From positions 1-5,095 of the forward strand of contig CAMFRJ010000125.1 of the NCBI GenBank assembly GCA_945981915.1: a stretch of 5,095 nt of DNA, written 5' to 3'. This DNA comes from an uncultured Erysipelotrichaceae bacterium (GTDB lineage: Bacteria > Bacillota_I > Bacilli_A > Erysipelotrichales > Coprobacillaceae). The notes beneath the pieces are model-generated. The model did not search any database. It was given only the letters and a program-made list of their open reading frames with translations, and had not been told where the DNA came from. A program made the position numbers and the translations under genes. Shown piece after piece: positions 1 to 5,095 of this stretch (positions are counted from its first letter, which is position 1; each line of letters starts with the position of its first letter).

Positions 1-18
1 GATGTGTATAAGAGACAG
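1..18. other. Nextera/Tn5 mosaic-end sequencing adapter remnant (artefact)
   Basis: GATGTGTATAAGAGACAG is identical to 18 of the 19 bases of the Tn5 mosaic end used in Nextera tagmentation libraries; only the leading A is missing. It sits at the very first base, where an untrimmed adapter would be. It should be treated as library sequence, not genome. An ATG at 2-4 lies inside it, in frame with the short open stretch ending at 52, so an automatic caller could wrongly start a gene there. The genomic sequence begins at about base 19. Confidence 0.95.
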
Positions 19-19
19 C

Positions 20-52
20 CCTCATAATCCTAAAGAAGCTTATAAAGAATGA
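20..52 (+). CDS. Possible C-terminal tail of an upstream gene (partial)
   Basis: Directly after the adapter, one frame reads PHNPKEAYKE and then stops with TGA at 50-52. The codon choice resembles that of the genes downstream, and the next gene starts about 60 bases later on the same strand. This could be the last ten residues of a protein whose rest was lost at the contig end. Ten codons are too few to identify a family or to exclude a chance open stretch. No clear terminator hairpin follows it. Confidence 0.25.
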   Translation, partial: PHNPKEAYKE

Positions 53-75
53 AAAAACAACATTTATTTTTAATG

Positions 76-94
76 TATAATGATATTATATAAT
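76..94 (+). promoter_or_regulatory. Candidate -10 boxes for the first unit
   Basis: Two perfect TATAAT hexamers lie at 76-81 and 89-94, just upstream of the GAGG ribosome binding site at 103-106. Neither has a convincing -35 hexamer at 16-18 bases; the sequence there is mostly A and T. In such AT-rich DNA TATAAT occurs easily by chance. The position is right for a promoter, but which box is used cannot be decided. The upstream hexamer gives the more usual leader length. Confidence 0.4.
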
Positions 95-113
95 AAGAGA
101 TTGAGGTATATTT

Positions 114-864
114 ATGGAATGGAAAATTTTAAAAGAACAGTATCGAGAAGTTTTAAATAATCAGTTAACAACTGATCAAGTTGATGTAACTATTGAAGTA
201 TATCAACAATTATTAGAAAATGGTTATGATGAACAACAGGCAATTGATAAAATGACTCCTTATCTACATAATCAGGTCATTGATACTTTAAAAAATAATA
301 AAGTAACTGAAGAAAAATGGAGTCAATTGATTGAGCCATTAAAAACAGGATGTCATAAAGGATTTAGAGTATATCGATAAAAGACAACTAGAAAAGTTAT
401 TAAAAAAGATAAGAAAAGAATTTGGTCATATTGAAAAAGGAAATGAAGATCCTTATTTAGAAGGTTTATATGCTTTTGAAAATAATTTATCTATACAAGC
501 ACAATATTATGGATTAAATTCAAGACATATAGAAAAAATTGTTAAAGCATGGATTGTTATTTTGTATGGATGTTATCAAGATGAGCAATATGATTTATCT
601 TATACGATTGATGATGATTTAATTGAGATGACAAAACCACTTATCTTGAATTGTAATCCTTATTTAGATAAAGAATTAAGAGAACAACTTTTAAAAGATC
701 ATCCAGAAATTGATTTAGCATCTCAAGAAGACAAAAAATCAATTTATACCATGAATTTTATGTTGTTAGGAAGAATTTTAGAAAGTATTCAATTTTGGAA
801 TAAGAATTATGGATCAGATGGATATTTGATCTATTTAAATAAATTTATGAATGAAGGAGAATAA
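114..864 (+). pseudogene. Unknown protein of about 249 residues, split by a +1 frameshift
   Basis: I do not recognise the family. An ATG at 114 with GAGG at 103-106 (7-base spacing) opens a frame giving 88 residues and a TAA at 378-380. From 343 the neighbouring frame is open to the TAA at 862-864 and looks strongly protein-like, but it has no ATG near its beginning. The only early candidate start, TTG at 562, has no ribosome binding site and lies well inside this coding stretch. Dropping one A from the A5 run at 341-345 joins the frames: residues 1-77 continue as QDVIKDLEYIDKRQLEK and so on, for 249 residues. The joined protein is hydrophilic and rich in Glu, Asp and Lys, probably mostly helical and cytoplasmic, with no signal peptide or membrane segment. 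It has a Trp/Tyr/Cys-containing stretch (WIVILYGCYQ) near residues 146-155. Either the gene is truly disrupted or the assembly has an extra base so close to its end. A programmed shift is less likely because the site resembles no slippery sequence I know. The 100-residue gene starts two bases after its stop. Confidence 0.7.
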
Positions 865-869
865 AATTG
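854..869 (+). promoter_or_regulatory. Ribosome binding site that fixes a TTG start
   Basis: GAAGGAGA at 853-860 contains GGAG at 856-859, seven bases before TTG at 867. It lies in the last codons of the preceding frame, whose TAA is at 862-864. This ideal spacing supports TTG as the start of the next gene. The first in-frame ATG, at 891, has no comparable site. Confidence 0.75.
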
Positions 870-1169
870 TTAGGAACGTTATATGTTGTTATGTCTAGTG
901 AAAAAGATGAAGATTATCAAATGTTAAAAGAAAAATTATTAAAAATCAATCCTCGTTTTTCTATATCGCCATATAAAGAATCAAATGTGACAAAAAATGC
1001 GAGTGAATTTTTTGTGACATTTCAAATAGAAAAAGAAAATGTTCAAAGTTTATTGGATCAATTAAATAATGATTGGGATGGAGAATATGATGATTGTTAT
1101 GCTTATGGATTTAATACAAAAATGTTTGATCCATTAGTATATCATTTAAGTTTTACTTTATATGATTAA
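867..1169 (+). CDS. Small hypothetical protein, 100 residues, TTG start
   Basis: I do not recognise this protein. It starts with TTG, chosen because of the strong GGAG seven bases upstream, and ends with TAA at 1167-1169. The sequence is acidic and soluble, with no signal peptide or membrane segment. It opens with a hydrophobic strand-like stretch (LGTLYVVM), then a Lys/Glu-rich helical segment at about 14-28 and a second strand (FFVTFQI) near 48-54. It ends with an aromatic, acidic C-terminus of clustered Asp and Tyr with WDGEYDDCY at about 70-78. Alternating strands and helices suggest a small alpha/beta fold, but this is inference. It starts two bases after the frameshifted gene and shares its orientation and terminator, so the two are probably co-transcribed and may act together. 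Confidence 0.75.
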   Translation: MLGTLYVVMSSEKDEDYQMLKEKLLKINPRFSISPYKESNVTKNASEFFVTFQIEKENVQSLLDQLNNDWDGEYDDCYAYGFNTKMFDPLVYHLSFTLYD

Positions 1170-1170
1170 T

Positions 1171-1198
1171 GAGTTGACCATTTTGGTTAACTTTTTTT
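1171..1198 (+). terminator. Rho-independent terminator after the hypothetical unit
   Basis: GTTGACC (1173-1179) pairs with GGTTAAC (1185-1191) to form a seven-pair stem with one G-U pair around an ATTTT loop. An outer A-T pair (1172 with 1192) can extend it. Seven T residues follow at 1192-1198. It begins two bases after the stop codon of the 100-residue gene and separates that unit from the glycosidase genes. Confidence 0.85.
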
Positions 1199-1208
1199 AT
1201 GATCAAAA

Positions 1209-1222
1209 AATAAACGCTTTCA
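1209..1222 (+). promoter_or_regulatory. cre-like catabolite-responsive element (putative CcpA site)
   Basis: AATAAACGCTTTCA compared with the cre consensus TGWAANCGNTWNCA matches the central CG and every specified base of the right half. It fails only at the first two bases. It lies about 77 bases before the start of the first glycosidase gene. CcpA with HPr-Ser-P represses many beta-glucoside genes in Firmicutes through such sites, so its position makes biological sense. No regulator gene is present in the window, so binding is inferred. Confidence 0.5.
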
Positions 1223-1244
1223 AAAAATGAAAAAATAAAACATA

Positions 1245-1253
1245 TGGTATAGA
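1245..1253 (+). promoter_or_regulatory. Candidate extended -10 promoter for the glycosidase pair
   Basis: TGGTATAGA has the TGn extension followed by TATAGA, matching four of six bases of TATAAT. No good -35 box lies 17 bases upstream, though an extended -10 can work without one. Transcription would start near 1260, placing the cre-like site just upstream of the polymerase footprint. I see no BglG/LicT-type antiterminator target or leader terminator between here and the start codon. Confidence 0.3.
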
Positions 1254-1285
1254 AAAGTTTTATTTTAAAAATGTAAAAAATAAAT

Positions 1286-1298
1286 GAGGAGAAAACAA

Positions 1299-1301
<3 letters not shown>
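1286..1301 (+). promoter_or_regulatory. Ribosome binding site that decides the start of the first GH1
   Basis: GAGGAG at 1286-1291 lies seven bases before ATG at 1299. An earlier in-frame ATG at 1284 overlaps this site and has no site of its own. It would also add MRRKQ to the usual GH1 N-terminus. The start at 1299 is therefore preferred. Confidence 0.85.
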
Positions 1302-4272
<2,971 letters not shown>

Positions 4273-4306
4273 GATGAAAAGAGTTTCTTTATCCATGTGC
4301 TTTTGA

Positions 4307-4312
4307 TAGAAT
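4307..4312 (+). promoter_or_regulatory. Weak -10 candidate for the MATE gene
   Basis: TAGAAT at 4307-4312 matches five of six bases of TATAAT and lies between the terminator and the ribosome binding site GGGAGGG at 4324-4330. The hexamer 17 bases upstream, TTTCTT, is a poor -35. Only the terminator directly upstream argues that some promoter must be here. Confidence 0.3.
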
Positions 4313-4336
4313 GGTTTCTTAGAGGGAGGGAATAAA

Positions 4337-5095
4337 ATGAATAATAAAATAACCAATGGAACAATTTGGAAACAATTATTAATATTCTTTTTTCCTATAG
4401 TATTAGGATCATTATTTCAACAAATATATGGTATGGCAGATACCATTATTGTGGGACGCTTTGTGGGAAAAACAGCTTTGGCTGCAGTGGGAGGCTCAGC
4501 CAGTCGTATTGTCGATTTGTTGGTTGGTTTCTTTGTAGGTTTATCTTCTGGAGCATCTGTCATATTAGCACAATATTATGGAGCACAGGATCATCATCGA
4601 GTCAATGTCACAATATACACAGCTCTCGCTTTTTGCATAGTTTCAGGTTTATTTGTGACATTCATCGGTATTGTTTTGACAAAACCTCTATTACATTTGT
4701 TGTCAACACCAACAGATACTATGAAAGGTGCAAGTATTTATTTATCTATTTATTTTTTAGGAACGATCTTTAATCTCCTTTATAATATGGCAACTGCTTT
4801 ATTAAGAGCAATGGGAGATTCTAAAAGACCGTTATATGTTTTGATTATGACATGTATAGTTAATATCATTTTAGATATTATTTTTGTGGTTATTTTTCGT
4901 TTAGAAGTAGCAGGTGTTGCGATAGCGACAATCCTATGTCAAGGAGTTAGTGCAATATTGGTTCTATATATGTTATATAAAAATGAAAATTGTGATTTTC
5001 ATTTGAAACAGATTAAAATGAATTTAGATTATTTAAAAAGAATTTTAAAAATAGGTGTTCCAACTGCTTTAGAATCATTAACATACAGTATTACC
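4337..5095 (+). CDS. MATE-family multidrug/Na+ or H+ antiporter, N-terminal part (truncated by window)
   Basis: This membrane exporter of the MATE (NorM/DinF-like) family moves cationic or other compounds out of the cell in exchange for Na+ or H+. ATG at 4337 follows GGGAGGG (4324-4330) by six bases. The frame is open for 253 codons to the last base, while full-length members have about 450. Seen here are six probable membrane segments at about 12-32, 45-75, 92-115, 132-155, 166-187 and 191-214, forming the first lobe. The second lobe begins at about 236. Family hallmarks are the early FP (19-20), QQIYGMADTIIVGRFVG (28-44), ALAAVGGS (47-54), the glycine-rich GFFVGLSSGASVILAQYYGA (64-83), LLRAMGDSKRP (155-165) and NIILDIIFV (176-184). 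The loop after segment 6 (KNENCDFHLKQ) is cytoplasmic by family topology. It lies after the terminator of the GH1 pair and is probably a separate unit. The substrate cannot be told from sequence. Confidence 0.93.
   Translation, partial: MNNKITNGTIWKQLLIFFFPIVLGSLFQQIYGMADTIIVGRFVGKTALAAVGGSASRIVDLLVGFFVGLSSGASVILAQYYGAQDHHRVNVTIYTALAFCIVSGLFVTFIGIVLTKPLLHLLSTPTDTMKGASIYLSIYFLGTIFNLLYNMATALLRAMGDSKRPLYVLIMTCIVNIILDIIFVVIFRLEVAGVAIATILCQGVSAILVLYMLYKNENCDFHLKQIKMNLDYLKRILKIGVPTALESLTYSIT

Noticed and set aside
1..19. A natural transposon (Tn5/IS50) end
   Set aside because: The hyperactive mosaic end is an engineered hybrid. It lies exactly at the sequence end with no transposase or target duplication, so a library adapter explains it better.
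339..350. Programmed frameshifting at the A5 run
   Set aside because: Five A residues are too few for typical transcriptional slippage, and the site resembles neither the prfB-type +1 site nor known slippery heptamers with a stimulating structure. I keep it only as an alternative.
562..864. A separate 100-residue gene starting at TTG 562
   Set aside because: There is no ribosome binding site before it, and the same frame is convincingly coding from about 343. It is better read as the second half of the frameshifted gene.
4366..4773. Plus-strand open frame of 135 codons in another frame of the MATE gene
   Set aside because: The frame from 4337 gives a clear MATE protein with its own ribosome binding site. 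The alternative is rich in Cys, Ser and Arg, typical of an out-of-frame reading.

Overview
The window reads as chromosomal DNA of a low-GC Gram-positive bacterium. It is strongly AT-rich, codons end mostly in A or T, Shine-Dalgarno sites are strong (GAGG, GGAG, GGGGAGG), TTG is used as a start codon, and intrinsic terminators with U-tracts separate the units. Two cytoplasmic family 1 phospho-beta-glycosidases and a MATE exporter suit a gut Firmicute. The Erysipelotrichia/Coprobacillaceae are my best guess, from general resemblance only. The first 18 bases are not biological: they match the Nextera (Tn5 mosaic-end) sequencing adapter, so base 1 is a contig end.

Layout. 1-18: adapter. 20-52: possibly the last codons of a gene cut off by the contig end. 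About 76-1198: a small unit of unknown function. It has a protein of about 249 residues whose frame is broken by one extra base in an A5 run near 341-345, followed by a 100-residue protein with a TTG start, and it closes with a good intrinsic terminator. 1199-1298: control region of the next unit, with a cre-like CcpA site, a weak promoter candidate and a strong ribosome binding site. 1299-4260: two tandem GH1 enzymes of the 6-phospho-beta-glucosidase type, four bases apart and probably co-transcribed, closed by a terminator hairpin that overlaps the stop codon of the second gene. 4337-5095: the first 253 codons of a MATE-family exporter, running off the window.

How the genes work together. 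The GH1 pair would hydrolyse phosphorylated beta-glucosides (such as cellobiose-6-phosphate or aryl-beta-glucoside-6-phosphates) delivered by a phosphotransferase system. No PTS or antiterminator gene is present here, so uptake must be encoded elsewhere. The cre-like site suggests carbon catabolite control. The MATE gene looks like a separate unit. I see no mobile element, CRISPR array, tRNA or rRNA, and no clear sign of a new multi-gene system. The most useful observations are the adapter remnant, the frameshifted unknown gene beside the contig end, the active-site differences between the two GH1 paralogues, and the stop codon inside a terminator loop.
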